The notes beneath the pieces were generated by a model. It worked only from the letters and a program-made list of their open reading frames with translations, ran no database searches and was not told where the DNA came from. 64,000 nucleotides of DNA, from NCBI GenBank assembly GCA_947503925.1, contig CANNFQ010000002.1, forward strand, positions 310,001 through 374,000, read 5' to 3'. The translations under genes and the position numbers were made by a program. Source of the stretch: an uncultured Paracoccaceae bacterium. Its GTDB lineage: Bacteria; Pseudomonadota; Alphaproteobacteria; Rhodobacterales; Rhodobacteraceae. Of this stretch, positions 1 to 8,182 are shown piece by piece (the first letter of the stretch is position 1; each line of letters opens with the position of its first letter).

Positions 1-216
1 GACCCGATCCAGATGTATCTGAATGACGTGTTTACCGTCACGGTGAACCTTGCGGGCCTGCCGGGGATCTCCGTTCCTGCGGGGCTGGACAGTCAAGGCT
101 TGCCCTTGGGTTTGCAGCTGATTGGCCGCCCGTGGGAAGAAGCCGAACTGCTCAATACCGCTTACGCGCTGGAACAGTCTGCGGGTTTTGTAGCCAAACC
201 GGCCAAGTGGTGGTAA
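1..216 (+). CDS. gatA: Asp/Glu-tRNA amidotransferase subunit A, C-terminal end (partial)
   Basis: The window opens inside this gene; only about the last 71 residues are present, reading in frame from base 1. The visible part has the conserved C-terminal amidase-signature segment: a [14 protein letters not shown] stretch followed by [13 protein letters not shown], typical of GatA. GatA is the amidase subunit that releases ammonia from glutamine for the GatCAB transamidation of Glu-tRNAGln or Asp-tRNAAsn in the cytoplasm. The catalytic Lys-Ser-Ser triad lies upstream of the window and cannot be checked, so a different amidase-signature enzyme is possible. The ending PAKWW fits GatA proteins of this group as I remember them. 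Confidence 0.85.
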   Translation, partial: DPIQMYLNDVFTVTVNLAGLPGISVPAGLDSQGLPLGLQLIGRPWEEAELLNTAYALEQSAGFVAKPAKWW

Positions 217-255
217 CTTATCCAAAAGAAAACGCAGTGTGACAGGTGATACCCC

Positions 256-1023
256 ATGAAAACGGGTTTTATGATTTTGGCATCAGTGGTGGCTTTGACC
301 GCATGTGGATCAAGCCAGCCGCCCCAGCAGGGTGTCGGGTTTAACGACTACGCGGATTTTGAGCTGGAGCGCGCCCGGCGCGAGGCCGCATTGTCATCCC
401 CGCGGGGCACGATCGTGCCGCCGCCACAGGTGACCACAATTCCGGGCCGTTCGTCGCCTGTCACCCAACCGGGTGCCGCCATACCGTCAAGTGATCTGGC
501 GGCTGCGGGTATTGGCGGGACGGCCACCCAGCCTGTTCAGACGCCGGTAAATACGGGCATTGATCCGAACCGCACGCAGGGGCTTGATGCATCCCCCACA
601 AATGCAGCCCCGGCTTTGGCCAATAATCAGGGTGGTATTTCGGATGAACAAAGCTTTGATGCCGTATCTGGCCGCGAAACCATTGAAAGCGATGCGCAAC
701 GCCGCGCCGCCCAAGCAGCCGCCCGTCAGGAAATACAGCCGACTGCTGTGCCGCAGCGCCCCAGTTCAACCGGCCCGAACATCGTGGAATACGCGATCAA
801 TGCGCCGAATGTGAAAGGGCAGGAGTGGTATAGCCGTTCACTTTTGTCCGGGCAGGGCCGTTTCCAGCGCAATTGTGCCGCCTATTCCAGCGCGGATGAG
901 GCACAGCGCGATTTTCTGGCCCGTGGTGGCCCGGAACGTGACCGTCGCGGCATTGACCCCGATGGTGACGGTTTTGCATGCGGCTGGGACCCGGCCCCGT
1001 TCAAGCGTGCCGCAGGACAGTAA
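256..1023 (+). CDS. Lipoprotein with C-terminal excalibur-like calcium-binding motif
   Basis: A 255-residue secreted protein. The N-terminus is a lipoprotein signal peptide with lipobox LTAC and modifiable Cys17. Residues about 20-180 are Pro/Ala/Gln/Thr-rich and look disordered. The last about 60 residues contain a pair of cysteines around an Asp-rich loop (DPDGDGFACGW), resembling the excalibur DxDxDGxxC calcium-binding motif of extracellular proteins. It is probably outer-membrane anchored and may bind the cell wall, which would suit the overlapping amidase downstream: the stop codon lies inside the start region of that gene. The exact function is unknown. Confidence 0.75.
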   Translation: MKTGFMILASVVALTACGSSQPPQQGVGFNDYADFELERARREAALSSPRGTIVPPPQVTTIPGRSSPVTQPGAAIPSSDLAAAGIGGTATQPVQTPVNTGIDPNRTQGLDASPTNAAPALANNQGGISDEQSFDAVSGRETIESDAQRRAAQAAARQEIQPTAVPQRPSSTGPNIVEYAINAPNVKGQEWYSRSLLSGQGRFQRNCAAYSSADEAQRDFLARGGPERDRRGIDPDGDGFACGWDPAPFKRAAGQ

Positions 1024-1762
1024 AGATGCGGACGCGGAGCCGCTGCCACCGGGTTATCGCCTGATCGGCGGCTGGGGCGACGGGGAACCGGGACCGCGTC
1101 AATCGCCCAATTTCGGCCCGCGCAGGGATGGTGCCCAGCCGGACATGGTCGTCATCCACTATACCGCGATGAAAAGCGCCTATGCGGCTTGTGACGTGTT
1201 GTGCGACCCTGCATCAGAGGTGTCAGCGCATTATCTGATAGATGAAACCGGGCATGTCACTGCGTTGGTTCCGGAAGCTTTGCGCGCCTGGCATGCGGGT
1301 GCCGGGCGTTGGGGGGCTGTGACGGATGTGAACAGCCATTCCATCGGGATTGAGCTGGCCAATGACGGGTTCAGCCCCTTTGCCGCCTCGCAGATGGATG
1401 CGCTGACTGATCTGTTGAAGGGGATCCGCGCGCGTTGGGATATCCGGCCAGAGCGGGTGATTGGCCATTCGGATATGGCGCCTGGGCGCAAGATTGACCC
1501 CGGTCCACGCTTTGACTGGCGCCGGTTGGCGCTGGAGGGGCTGGCGGTCTGGCCCGATGACGGCGAGGCCGAAACTGGGCGGTTCATTCCGCTGATGCGC
1601 GCCTTTGGTTATACGGCTGACGTGTCTGATGATCTGCTGCTTAGCGCCTTCCGGCTGCGGTTTCGCCCACATCAATCCGGGCCATTGGATCGTCGCGATG
1701 CCTTTATGATCATGGACCTTGCCAAACGTTTCCCCGTTGACGTGAACGCCGCTTGGGCCTAA
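1007..1762 (+). CDS. N-acetylmuramoyl-L-alanine amidase, AmpD-like
   Basis: An amidase_2-domain protein of 251 residues. I chose the GTG at 1007, which overlaps the lipoprotein stop by 17 bases; the frame stays open further upstream, but that part lies inside the lipoprotein gene. Zinc ligands are visible as His51 (VIHYTAM), His154 and Asp164 (HSDMAPGRKIDPG), with a conserved Glu116 (SIGIELAN). Three of these coincide with E. coli AmpD numbering. The family cleaves the lactyl-L-Ala bond of anhydro-muropeptides in recycling, or of peptidoglycan if exported. There is no signal peptide, which favours the cytoplasmic AmpD role. A C-terminal helical tail of about 60 residues follows the catalytic domain. 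Confidence 0.85.
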   Translation: MPQDSKDADAEPLPPGYRLIGGWGDGEPGPRQSPNFGPRRDGAQPDMVVIHYTAMKSAYAACDVLCDPASEVSAHYLIDETGHVTALVPEALRAWHAGAGRWGAVTDVNSHSIGIELANDGFSPFAASQMDALTDLLKGIRARWDIRPERVIGHSDMAPGRKIDPGPRFDWRRLALEGLAVWPDDGEAETGRFIPLMRAFGYTADVSDDLLLSAFRLRFRPHQSGPLDRRDAFMIMDLAKRFPVDVNAAWA

Positions 1763-1770
1763 TCCGATGC

Positions 1771-2167
1771 GCGCGCGGATGGCTGGATGGCTGCGGCAGT
1801 GATGTCGAGGAAAGTCCGGACTCCACAAAGCACGGTGCCGGGTAATCCCCGGCGGGGGCAACCCCAGGGAAAGCGCCACAGAGAACAGACTACCCGGGTC
1901 GCATCGATGGTGCGCATTCGTCAAACCCCGGGAAAAGGTGAAACGGTGGGGTAAGAGCCCACCGCGCGACTGGCAACAGGAGCGGCACGGCAAGCCCCAC
2001 CGGGAGCAATGCCAAATAGGGATCGCGCGTCGCAAGACAGGGCTGCTTGGGCCCGAGCAGGTCCGGGTTGGCAGCTAGAGGGCGTCTGGTAACAGGCGCT
2101 TGAGATGAATGGTCATCCAGGGTGGTTCGCCATCTGGACAGAATCCGGCTTATAGGCCATCCGCGCA
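1771..2167 (+). ncRNA. rnpB: RNase P RNA component, bacterial class A
   Basis: The conserved 5' segment with GAGGAAAGTCCGGACTCC, the AGGGTGAAA-like P10/J11 region, an ACAGA-type J block near 1880, and the 3' GACAGAATCCGGCTTATAGG near 2138-2156 are all visible in the right order. The ends pair as helix P1 (GCGCGGATGG near 1773 with CCATCCGCGC near 2157). The length of about 400 nt is normal for alphaproteobacteria. It is the catalytic RNA that trims tRNA 5' leaders. Boundaries are set by P1 pairing and may be off by a few bases. Confidence 0.96.
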
Positions 2168-2271
2168 ATCTGAATTTAGGGGTTTCAGAGAACAGCTTGC
2201 GACTCTTGGGAGAAATCGGTTTCTTATACTAAATCAAGGGTTGTGTGATCTGTGAAACCATCGTGAAAAGT

Positions 2272-2301
2272 GAGGCGAGTGAATAGTTTTTTACTCGCCT
2301 C
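2272..2301 (+). terminator. Stem-loop with T-rich loop between rnpB and PAS gene
   Basis: Nine-base arms GAGGCGAGT (2272-2280) and ACTCGCCTC (2293-2301) pair perfectly around a 12-base loop that contains six T. The T run is in the loop rather than after the stem, so this is not a textbook intrinsic terminator. It could end rnpB transcription or act in the leader of the next gene. Confidence 0.4.
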
Positions 2302-2353
2302 CGCTTTACCAGCCCATTGTCCAGCGTTACCTCTACCCGGCGGAGGGACAGAG

Positions 2354-2758
2354 ATGAGAGCTGCTGAGGACAAGGATGTTTTTGAGGTTCTGGGCGACGA
2401 CGGGTCTGGATTTACCCTCGCCTATCTGCGCAGCAGTCCCGATTGCGTCAAGCTGGTGAACGCGGACGGGCGCATCACATTCATGAGCGAGAATGGCCAA
2501 TGCGCGATGGAGGTCGGTGACCCTGCTGATGTTGTCGGCAAAACATGGTGGAGCCTCTGGCCCGATGCGCAGCAGGCAGTGCTAAAATCGCATTTTGATC
2601 GCGGCATGGCCGGCGAAATCTGTCGGTTTCAAGGGTCGTGCCCGACCGCACTTGGCCATGATCGGGACTGGGATATCACCATCTCTCCGATCAAGAATGA
2701 TGCGGGTGTGGTGACCTCTGTTCTGGCGGTTTCCCGCGATATGACGTCAGTTTCCTGA
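2354..2758 (+). CDS. Stand-alone PAS domain protein
   Basis: A 134-residue protein that is essentially one PAS fold: a conserved core LAYLRSSPDCVKLVNADGRI near residues 22-41, then VVGKTWWSLWP, and a C-terminal strand DITISPIKNDAGVV with SVLAVSRDMT. The ATG at 2354 is preceded by GGAGG at 2342-2346, an ideal ribosome site, so the longer GTG reading at 2270 is rejected. There is no output domain, so it may modulate a partner kinase or bind a ligand alone. The partner is not evident from the neighbours. Confidence 0.8.
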   Translation: MRAAEDKDVFEVLGDDGSGFTLAYLRSSPDCVKLVNADGRITFMSENGQCAMEVGDPADVVGKTWWSLWPDAQQAVLKSHFDRGMAGEICRFQGSCPTALGHDRDWDITISPIKNDAGVVTSVLAVSRDMTSVS

Positions 2759-2863
2759 TTTATCGCCTTTGCGGTTGACTCAGGCCCAGCCAGCGGTAAA
2801 AGGCAGCTTCTATGAGATTCATGCGATGTGCCAATGCAGGCCCGCAACCAGGAGAGATGAGAC

Positions 2864-3031
2864 ATGGCGAAGCCGACCACCATCAAGATCCGCCTGAACT
2901 CCACCGCGGGGACCGGGCATTTCTACGTCACCAAGAAGAATGCCCGCACCATGACCGAAAAAATGGTCGTGCGGAAATATGATCCCGTCGTGCGCAAGCA
3001 TGTCGACTACAAAGAAGGCAAGATCAAATAA
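2864..3031 (+). CDS. rpmG: 50S ribosomal protein L33
   Basis: A 55-residue protein beginning [16 protein letters not shown] and ending [14 protein letters not shown], matching bacterial L33 along its whole length. It lacks the CxxC pairs of zinc-ribbon L33 forms, so it is the zinc-free type. It sits on the large ribosomal subunit near the E site. GGAG at 2851-2854 provides the ribosome site, and a clear intrinsic terminator follows at 3058. Confidence 0.97.
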   Translation: MAKPTTIKIRLNSTAGTGHFYVTKKNARTMTEKMVVRKYDPVVRKHVDYKEGKIK

Positions 3032-3057
3032 CGATCGCCGCTTTGGACAGTGAACAG

Positions 3058-3082
3058 GCCGCGCAGTTTGCGCGGCTTTTTT
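3058..3082 (+). terminator. Intrinsic terminator after rpmG
   Basis: GCCGCGC (3058-3064) pairs with GCGCGGC (3070-3076) and is followed at once by six T (3077-3082). It is correctly placed 27 bases after the rpmG stop. Confidence 0.9.
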
Positions 3083-3158
3083 CTTTTCGGCGTGGTGCCT
3101 GTGTTTATTGTTCGATTTCGCTGCAGCCATCAGAAGGGTGCGCAAGGCACGGCTTCTT

Positions 3159-3410
3159 TTAGGGGCGGTAATACTTGTCTTGTGCGAGCGTTTTTTGTTC
3201 CGCTTTTGTCAGTGCCATGATGGTGTCATCAATGCTGAGGCCATCGCGGCGCGCCTTGTCCCAGATCCGTTTGCAGGATTTCGGCGACCATGGCAGTGCT
3301 GCCCTTGCCAGCCAGCCCCGCAAAGGCTGCGGTAACGCATCATAAGCCCGCATCGGATCCGCCGCCCGATGTCGTTTCTTGAGCGTTGTTGATCCCAAAT
3401 TGCCGGTCAC
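3159..3410 (-). CDS. DUF6525-like small protein
   Basis: An 83-residue protein with the core DPMRAYDALPQPLRGWLA followed by AALPWSPKSCKRIW and a Glu/Lys-rich end. I associate this pattern with DUF6525, a small family of unknown function common in Rhodobacterales. It starts with GTG that overlaps the stop of the upstream 72-residue gene (GTGA), so the two are translationally coupled. It is the last gene of the cobW operon. No signal peptide or membrane segment is seen. Family assignment is from memory. Confidence 0.7.
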   Translation of the reverse strand: MTGNLGSTTLKKRHRAADPMRAYDALPQPLRGWLARAALPWSPKSCKRIWDKARRDGLSIDDTIMALTKAEQKTLAQDKYYRP

Positions 3411-3625
3411 CAGACGTATTCTCCGTCAAGTGCCGGATCAAGGGCCGGAACGGGCCGCGTCTGACCGTACCCTTCAATCTGTACGGACCGACGTCGCAGG
3501 TCGGCGCGCGGCTCTTCTGACCACAGGGTGCCGCGCAGGAGCGTGGGCGCGCAGGTGCGGACGATAAAGATGCTCTGGGACAGGGTGACGCCCATTGCGG
3601 CAGTGTCCTGTGTGTCAAGCCGCAT
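3407..3625 (-). CDS. Small uncharacterised protein of the cobW operon
   Basis: This encodes 72 residues beginning MRLDTQDTAAMGVTLSQSIF, with one cysteine and an Arg-rich middle. I do not recognise a family. The ATG lies 2 bases after the cobW stop codon, and its own stop overlaps the GTG of the next gene. That tight packing is the main argument that it is real. A role connected with zinc supply is only an inference from the operon. Confidence 0.55.
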   Translation of the reverse strand: MRLDTQDTAAMGVTLSQSIFIVRTCAPTLLRGTLWSEEPRADLRRRSVQIEGYGQTRPVPALDPALDGEYVW

Positions 3626-3627
3626 CG

Positions 3628-4836
3628 TCACGCGACCTGCTCTGCCCGCCGCCATTGCGGGAAGGGATCGGGGAAGTCGGGCAAGTCGTCCGGCGTGCTG
3701 GCCAGATGTCCGGGCACCAAAGCTGCATCCAGCCGCCTCTTAATGTCGGCCCAATCGATGCCGCAGCCGATGAAGACGATTTCCTGCCGGCGGTCGCCCC
3801 AGGGTTCCTGCCAATGGGTTCTTGTATAACTGTCAATGCTGTCATGCACTGGCCAGTTGTCCTTGGGCACAGAGGCCCACCATGTCCCCATCGGCTTGAC
3901 CGAGGATAGCGCACCTGCCAGCGAAAACTCTGCCACCCAGTCCGGCCGCGTTGCGATCCAGAAATGCCCCTTTGCGCGGATCACACCCGGCAGGTCGCTG
4001 TTCAGGACGGCCATGATCCTTTCCGGTTCAAACGGGCGGCGAGCGCGGTAAACAAAGGAGGCGACGCCGTATTCTTCGGTTTCCGCGACGTGATCGGCAA
4101 AGCCATAAAGCTCTTTCGCCCACATAGGATGTTCATGCGCCTTTTCAAAGTCGAAAAGCCCGGTGTTCAGGATGGCATCGGCAGGTACATCCGAATGGGT
4201 TGTTTCGATGATCTGTGCGTCGGCATTCAGGCTGCGGATGATCTGCCGGGCGGCGTCAACCTGATGGGGCGCGGCATCGGCGACTTTGTTCAATACAACC
4301 ACATCCGCGAATTCGATCTGTTCGACCAACAGGGTCACCAATGTGCGGTTGTCGGCTTCGCCCAGCGTCTCGCCCCGGTTGCTAAGGAAGTCATGGCTGG
4401 AATAGTCGCGCAGCAGGTTCACTGCGTCGACCACAGTGACCATCGTATCGAGCCGTGCGACGTCTGACAGGCTTTGTCCATCCTCGTCGCGGAAATCAAA
4501 GGTCGCAGCGACGGGGAGCGGTTCGGAAATCCCGGTGGATTCGATCAAGAGATAATCAAAGCGATTTTCAGCGGACAAGCGTCGCACTTCGGCCAGCAGG
4601 TCGTCGCGTAAGGTGCAGCATATGCAGCCATTTGACATCTCAACCAAGGTTTCATCCGTGCGGCTGAGTTCGGTGTCGGCACGCACCAGATCGGCGTCTA
4701 TATTCACCTCGGACATATCATTGACGATGACCGCCACCCGCCGCCCGTCGCGGTTGTTGAGGACGCGGTTGAGCAAGGTGGTCTTACCAGCGCCAAGAAA
4801 GCCGGACAGGACGGTAACGGGGAGTTTTGGGGTCAT
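3628..4836 (-). CDS. CobW/COG0523 GTPase, ZigA-like zinc metallochaperone
   Basis: A 402-residue COG0523 GTPase. The P-loop GFLGAGKTT is at residues 12-20, the metal-binding CxCC motif (GCICC) at 70-74, a DxxG-type region follows at IESTGISEP, and the guanine motif is NKVAD. The C-terminal CobW_C domain holds the WIATRPDW block. Such proteins deliver zinc to client enzymes during starvation. A Zur-box-like palindrome 43-60 bases upstream and the neighbouring znuA, zur and znuCB support the zinc role rather than cobalamin synthesis. It heads an operon with two small downstream genes. Confidence 0.88.
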   Translation of the reverse strand: MTPKLPVTVLSGFLGAGKTTLLNRVLNNRDGRRVAVIVNDMSEVNIDADLVRADTELSRTDETLVEMSNGCICCTLRDDLLAEVRRLSAENRFDYLLIESTGISEPLPVAATFDFRDEDGQSLSDVARLDTMVTVVDAVNLLRDYSSHDFLSNRGETLGEADNRTLVTLLVEQIEFADVVVLNKVADAAPHQVDAARQIIRSLNADAQIIETTHSDVPADAILNTGLFDFEKAHEHPMWAKELYGFADHVAETEEYGVASFVYRARRPFEPERIMAVLNSDLPGVIRAKGHFWIATRPDWVAEFSLAGALSSVKPMGTWWASVPKDNWPVHDSIDSYTRTHWQEPWGDRRQEIVFIGCGIDWADIKRRLDAALVPGHLASTPDDLPDFPDPFPQWRRAEQVA

Positions 4837-4878
4837 TGGGGCGTTTCCTCAAACGGGTTGGGTTTTGGGGTGTTGAGC

Positions 4879-4896
4879 GTAATGTTATTACATAAC
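4879..4896. promoter_or_regulatory. Zur box-like palindrome upstream of cobW
   Basis: The 18-mer GTAATGTTATTACATAAC contains the perfect palindrome TGTTAT-TAC-ATAACA (4883-4897). The same core recurs twice between znuA and zur. It sits 43 bases before the cobW start, so Zn-Zur would repress the cobW operon. A weaker relative (TAACATAACA, 4983-4992) lies further upstream. Confidence 0.75.
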
Positions 4897-4954
4897 AACA
4901 AGAAAATAAGCAAGACTGTTTAATGCAGCTCGGGTAGCAACATGGCGATGCGGA

Positions 4955-4977
4955 TGCTCCGGTGGACCACCGGAGCA
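4955..4977 (-). terminator. Perfect inverted repeat between znuA and cobW
   Basis: Eleven-base arms TGCTCCGGTGG and CCACCGGAGCA flank a single base. It lies 86-108 bases after the znuA stop, so it could terminate znuA or protect its mRNA. There is no T run on either strand, so the terminator reading is uncertain. Confidence 0.5.
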
Positions 4978-5062
4978 CATCTAACATAACAAGAGGCCGC
5001 AGAAGCAGCGTATCACGCGATGTTGGATGCCCAATTTCCGACAATGCGGTATATCGATGGGG

Positions 5063-6049
5063 TTACAGGCAGCCTGCCAGCGCCGTTGACAGGTTGCGGA
5101 TCAGTTGCGGGTAAAGCGCCGCCCCAGGTTCGAGGTCAGAGCCGAGCGGGTCCATTATCCCGGTCTGCGCTTCGGTTCCGCCAAGCACCGTTGCCACAAG
5201 CCCTGGGTTGAATTGCGGTTCGGCCAGAACGCAGTCAACGTTTTCATCGGCGATCCGCCCTTGGATTTCCGCGATCCGTGCGGGGCTTGGGTCAGACGCA
5301 TCGCTGAGCGAGATGGCACCCGCCGCTGGGAAGTCAAAATCTGTTTCAAAATATTGATAGGCGTCATGGAACACAACGAACTGCCGATCCCGCACGGGAT
5401 CAAGTGTTGCGTTCACCTCTGCAATCAGGGTTTCGAATTCCGCTCGCCCAGCGGCTGCATTGGCAAAATATGCGCCCGCATTGTCGGGGTCGGCGGCAGA
5501 TAGCTGCCCCGCAATCACGTTCATCCACGTCATTGCGTTTTGCGGTGACAACCACGCATGTGGGTCATGTGCGCCGTGGTCATGCCCTTCATGGCCGTCA
5601 TGATCATCATGCGCCTCGTCGTCGTCATGCTCGGCCTCTTGGTCATCATGGCCCTCGTGATCGTCATGTTCCTCGTGATCATGCGCCTCGAACAGCGCGT
5701 CTTCGCGAAACGACAATGCGATTGTGCCATCGGCTTCTAACAGGGTCGTGACGGCGGCATCCGGTGCCAGCGTTTCGATCGCGTCGGCCAGCCATGGTGT
5801 CAGGTCGGGACTTACCCAGACAACAAGATCGGCATCTTGCAAGGCGGCGGCTTCGGACGGGCGCAGGCTGTATTCATGCGGGCTGGCGCCGGGCTTCACG
5901 ATCAGGTCAGGGGTGCCCACCCCTTCCATCACCCGCGCGACCAATGAGTGGACGGGGGCGATATCAACAGCGATCTGCGGCACCTCTGCCAAAACGGTTC
6001 CCCCTATCAGAGTTGCGGCAAAAGACAGGCTGAGGAGCTTTCTGGACAT
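5063..6049 (-). CDS. znuA: Zinc ABC transporter substrate-binding protein
   Basis: A 328-residue periplasmic cluster A-I metal-binding protein. The signal peptide MSRKLLSLSFAATLIGGTVLA is followed by the mature domain. Zinc ligands are expected at His58 (SPHEY) and His164 (DPHAWLSP) and in later conserved segments (FHDAYQYF). A His/Asp-rich loop at about residues 122-161 is typical of ZnuA rather than manganese binders. The start at 6049 has a GGAAAC ribosome site; an alternative ATG at 6061 adds four residues. It is divergent from zur across two Zur-box-like sites and pairs functionally with znuC and znuB. Confidence 0.95.
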   Translation of the reverse strand: MSRKLLSLSFAATLIGGTVLAEVPQIAVDIAPVHSLVARVMEGVGTPDLIVKPGASPHEYSLRPSEAAALQDADLVVWVSPDLTPWLADAIETLAPDAAVTTLLEADGTIALSFREDALFEAHDHEEHDDHEGHDDQEAEHDDDEAHDDHDGHEGHDHGAHDPHAWLSPQNAMTWMNVIAGQLSAADPDNAGAYFANAAAGRAEFETLIAEVNATLDPVRDRQFVVFHDAYQYFETDFDFPAAGAISLSDASDPSPARIAEIQGRIADENVDCVLAEPQFNPGLVATVLGGTEAQTGIMDPLGSDLEPGAALYPQLIRNLSTALAGCL

Positions 6050-6061
6050 TGGTGTTTCCAT

Positions 6062-6079
6062 GTGATTGTATAACATTAC
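6062..6079. promoter_or_regulatory. Zur box-like site proximal to znuA
   Basis: On the minus strand it reads GTAATGTTATACAATCAC, matching the cobW box at the ATGTTAT core. It lies just before the znuA start, where repression of znuA would be expected. Confidence 0.7.
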
Positions 6080-6092
6080 AAATCGGATAGAC

Positions 6093-6110
6093 GAAATGTA
6101 ATAACATGAC
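6093..6110. promoter_or_regulatory. Zur box-like site overlapping the zur start codon
   Basis: On the minus strand it reads GTCATGTTATTACATTTC, differing from the cobW box at only three positions. The zur ATG (6106) lies inside it. This suggests autoregulation of the zur-znuC-znuB operon and a very short or absent 5' leader. Confidence 0.72.
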
Positions 6111-6621
6111 AAGTGAGTCGAAGAAGACGGATGCCGCAGACGGCCCACTGGGGTTTGCGCAGCACGATCATCGCGCCTGTGTCAGCGATGCCCTGAAGAC
6201 CGTCGAGGATCGCTGTGCGGTTGGTGGGTTGAGGCTCACGCCGGTGCGGCGCAAGGTGCTGGAACTCCTGCTGCAGGAACACCGCGCGCTTGGTGCGTAC
6301 ACCATTCTGGACCGGCTACGCGAAGGCGGGTTTGGGTCGCAGCCCCCTGTCGCCTATCGTGCCTTGGATTTTCTTGTCGCAAACGGGTTTGCCCATAAGA
6401 TCGAGCGGCTGAATGCCTTTATTGCATGCGCGCATCCCAGCGATACCCATATGCCCGCCTTCATGATCTGCCGCCTTTGCGATGCTGTCGCTGAAACGCA
6501 ATCGTCCCCGGCGCGCGGCGCATTGGGGGATGCCGCCCGTGCCACTGGTTTTCGGATAGAGCGAACCGTGGTCGAAGCCGAGGGTGTATGCCCCGCCTGC
6601 GTTGACAAGGCTGACGCATGA
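6106..6621 (+). CDS. zur: Fur-family zinc uptake regulator Zur
   Basis: A 171-residue Fur-family repressor. The winged helix contains LTPVRRKVLELLLQEHRALG near residues 45-64 and ILDRLREGG. Structural zinc cysteine pairs are CRLC and CPAC near the C-terminus, with His residues at HPSDTHMP. The assignment to Zur rather than Fur or Mur rests on its operon with znuCB. No Shine-Dalgarno precedes the ATG, and the operator overlaps it, so translation may be leaderless. The stop overlaps the znuC start by 4 bases. Confidence 0.92.
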   Translation: MTSESKKTDAADGPLGFAQHDHRACVSDALKTVEDRCAVGGLRLTPVRRKVLELLLQEHRALGAYTILDRLREGGFGSQPPVAYRALDFLVANGFAHKIERLNAFIACAHPSDTHMPAFMICRLCDAVAETQSSPARGALGDAARATGFRIERTVVEAEGVCPACVDKADA

Positions 6622-7373
6622 GCCTTGTTCAAGTCGAGGGACTCGGCGTGCGCTATGGCGCGCGGACCGCATTGTCGCATGTTTCCCTATGTGTCGAAAA
6701 AGGGGAGATCGTGACGATTGTCGGCCCTAACGGGTCGGGCAAGACCAGCCTTTTGCGTGCGATTATCGGTGCGGTGAAACCATTCGAAGGCCGCGTGAAA
6801 ATAGAAAACGGGTTGAAGATCGGCTATGTCCCGCAAAAGTTGCATATTGACGAAACTTTGCCGATCACCGTCGCGCGGTTTCTGCGCCTGACAGGTGGTG
6901 TGACGGCCACCGATATTGATCAGGCGCTGGCGCAGGCGGGCGTGCCTGATCTGGCGAAATCACAGTTGTCGCAGCTATCGGGCGGGCAGTTTCAGCGGGT
7001 GTTGTTGGCGCGCGCATTGATCGAAAAACCTGATCTGTTGCTTCTGGATGAGGCGACACAGGGGCTTGATCAGCGCGGTTCCGCCGCGTTCTATCAACAG
7101 ATCGAAACTGTGCGACAGGAAACGGGCTGTGCCGTTTTGATGATCAGCCACGAATTGCATGTTGTGATGAGCGCGTCAGACCGTGTCATCTGCCTGAACG
7201 GTCATGTCTGTTGTGAGGGCACGCCTGCGGTGGTCGCATCTGCCCCAGAATATCGCGCCTTGTTCGGGACCGGCACGGGCGGTGCGTTGGCCCTTTACCG
7301 GCACGAACACGATCATGGCCATGACCATGGCGATCACCCGCATGACCATAACCATACTGAGGCCGCCGAATAA
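6618..7373 (+). CDS. znuC: Zinc ABC transporter ATP-binding protein
   Basis: A 251-residue ABC ATPase. Walker A GPNGSGKTS is at residues 36-44, the signature LSGGQFQRVLLARAL follows in the middle, and Walker B LLLLDEAT precedes the switch-region HEL. The C-terminus is a His-rich tail (alternating His-Asp near residues 229-247), a feature of zinc-specific ZnuC proteins that probably senses or buffers metal. It overlaps both zur upstream and znuB downstream, so the three are translated from one mRNA. It powers import of zinc delivered by ZnuA. Confidence 0.95.
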   Translation: MSLVQVEGLGVRYGARTALSHVSLCVEKGEIVTIVGPNGSGKTSLLRAIIGAVKPFEGRVKIENGLKIGYVPQKLHIDETLPITVARFLRLTGGVTATDIDQALAQAGVPDLAKSQLSQLSGGQFQRVLLARALIEKPDLLLLDEATQGLDQRGSAAFYQQIETVRQETGCAVLMISHELHVVMSASDRVICLNGHVCCEGTPAVVASAPEYRALFGTGTGGALALYRHEHDHGHDHGDHPHDHNHTEAAE

Positions 7374-8167
7374 TGTTGGATGACTTCATGATGCGTGCCG
7401 CCTTGGCCGGCATTGGCGTGGCCTTTGCTGCGGCCCCTTTGGGCTGTTTCGTGGTCTGGCGACGGATGGCTTATTTTGGTGATGCCACGGCGCATGCGGC
7501 GATCCTGGGGGTTGCGCTGTCGCTGGCGTTTTCGATGTCGATCTTTGTCGGGACGATGGTCGTGGCGCTGCTGATGGCGCTAACTGTCAGCGCCCTATCG
7601 GGGCGCGGATATGCCATGGATACACTGCTGGGGGTTCTCGCGCATTCGGCGCTTGCCTTCGGGCTTGTCGCGGTTTCCTTTATTGCGGGTGTGCGGATTG
7701 ATCTGATGGCCTACCTTTTTGGTGACATTCTGGCTGTGTCGCGTGGTGATCTTGCTGTGATTTGGGGGGGTGCTACGCTTGTTGTCAGCTTGATTGCCTG
7801 GCGCTGGTCGGCGCTGCTGACCACAACACTGAATGAGGATCTGGCGCATGCAAGCGGGATCAACCCCAAACGCGAACAACTTGTGTTGACCCTGGCATTG
7901 GCCATTACAGTCGCGGTCGCGATCAAGGTGGTCGGGGTTCTGTTGATCGCTGCCCTTTTGATCATCCCCGCCGCTGCGGCACGGCCCTTGTCACGGGCGC
8001 CTGAGGGGATGGCGATTATCGCGGGCCTGATCGGGATGTTATCCGCGATCATTGGTCTGCGTGCGGCTTATGTGTTTGATACGCCTGCTGGCCCGTCAAT
8101 TGTATGCGTTGCGGCGCTGACATTTCTTGCGACCAGCGTGTTGAAAGGGGTCAGGCCGCAGATATAA
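7373..8167 (+). CDS. znuB: Zinc ABC transporter permease
   Basis: A 264-residue integral membrane protein of the ABC-3 family with about eight hydrophobic segments. It has the FGDATAHAAILGVALS segment near the N-terminus and the loop GVLLIAALLIIPAAAARPLS, both typical of ZnuB/MntB permeases. The ATG overlaps the znuC stop by one base. It forms the membrane channel of the ZnuABC importer. The next gene is convergent, so the operon ends here, although I see no strong terminator in the 15-base gap. Confidence 0.94.
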   Translation: MLDDFMMRAALAGIGVAFAAAPLGCFVVWRRMAYFGDATAHAAILGVALSLAFSMSIFVGTMVVALLMALTVSALSGRGYAMDTLLGVLAHSALAFGLVAVSFIAGVRIDLMAYLFGDILAVSRGDLAVIWGGATLVVSLIAWRWSALLTTTLNEDLAHASGINPKREQLVLTLALAITVAVAIKVVGVLLIAALLIIPAAAARPLSRAPEGMAIIAGLIGMLSAIIGLRAAYVFDTPAGPSIVCVAALTFLATSVLKGVRPQI

Positions 8168-8182
8168 TCCGGCGTTGGCCTG

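Noticed and set aside
5570..5700. Apparent short tandem repeat with CAT/GTC units
   Set aside because: It is the His/Asp-rich zinc loop of ZnuA; the repetition follows from the amino-acid composition.
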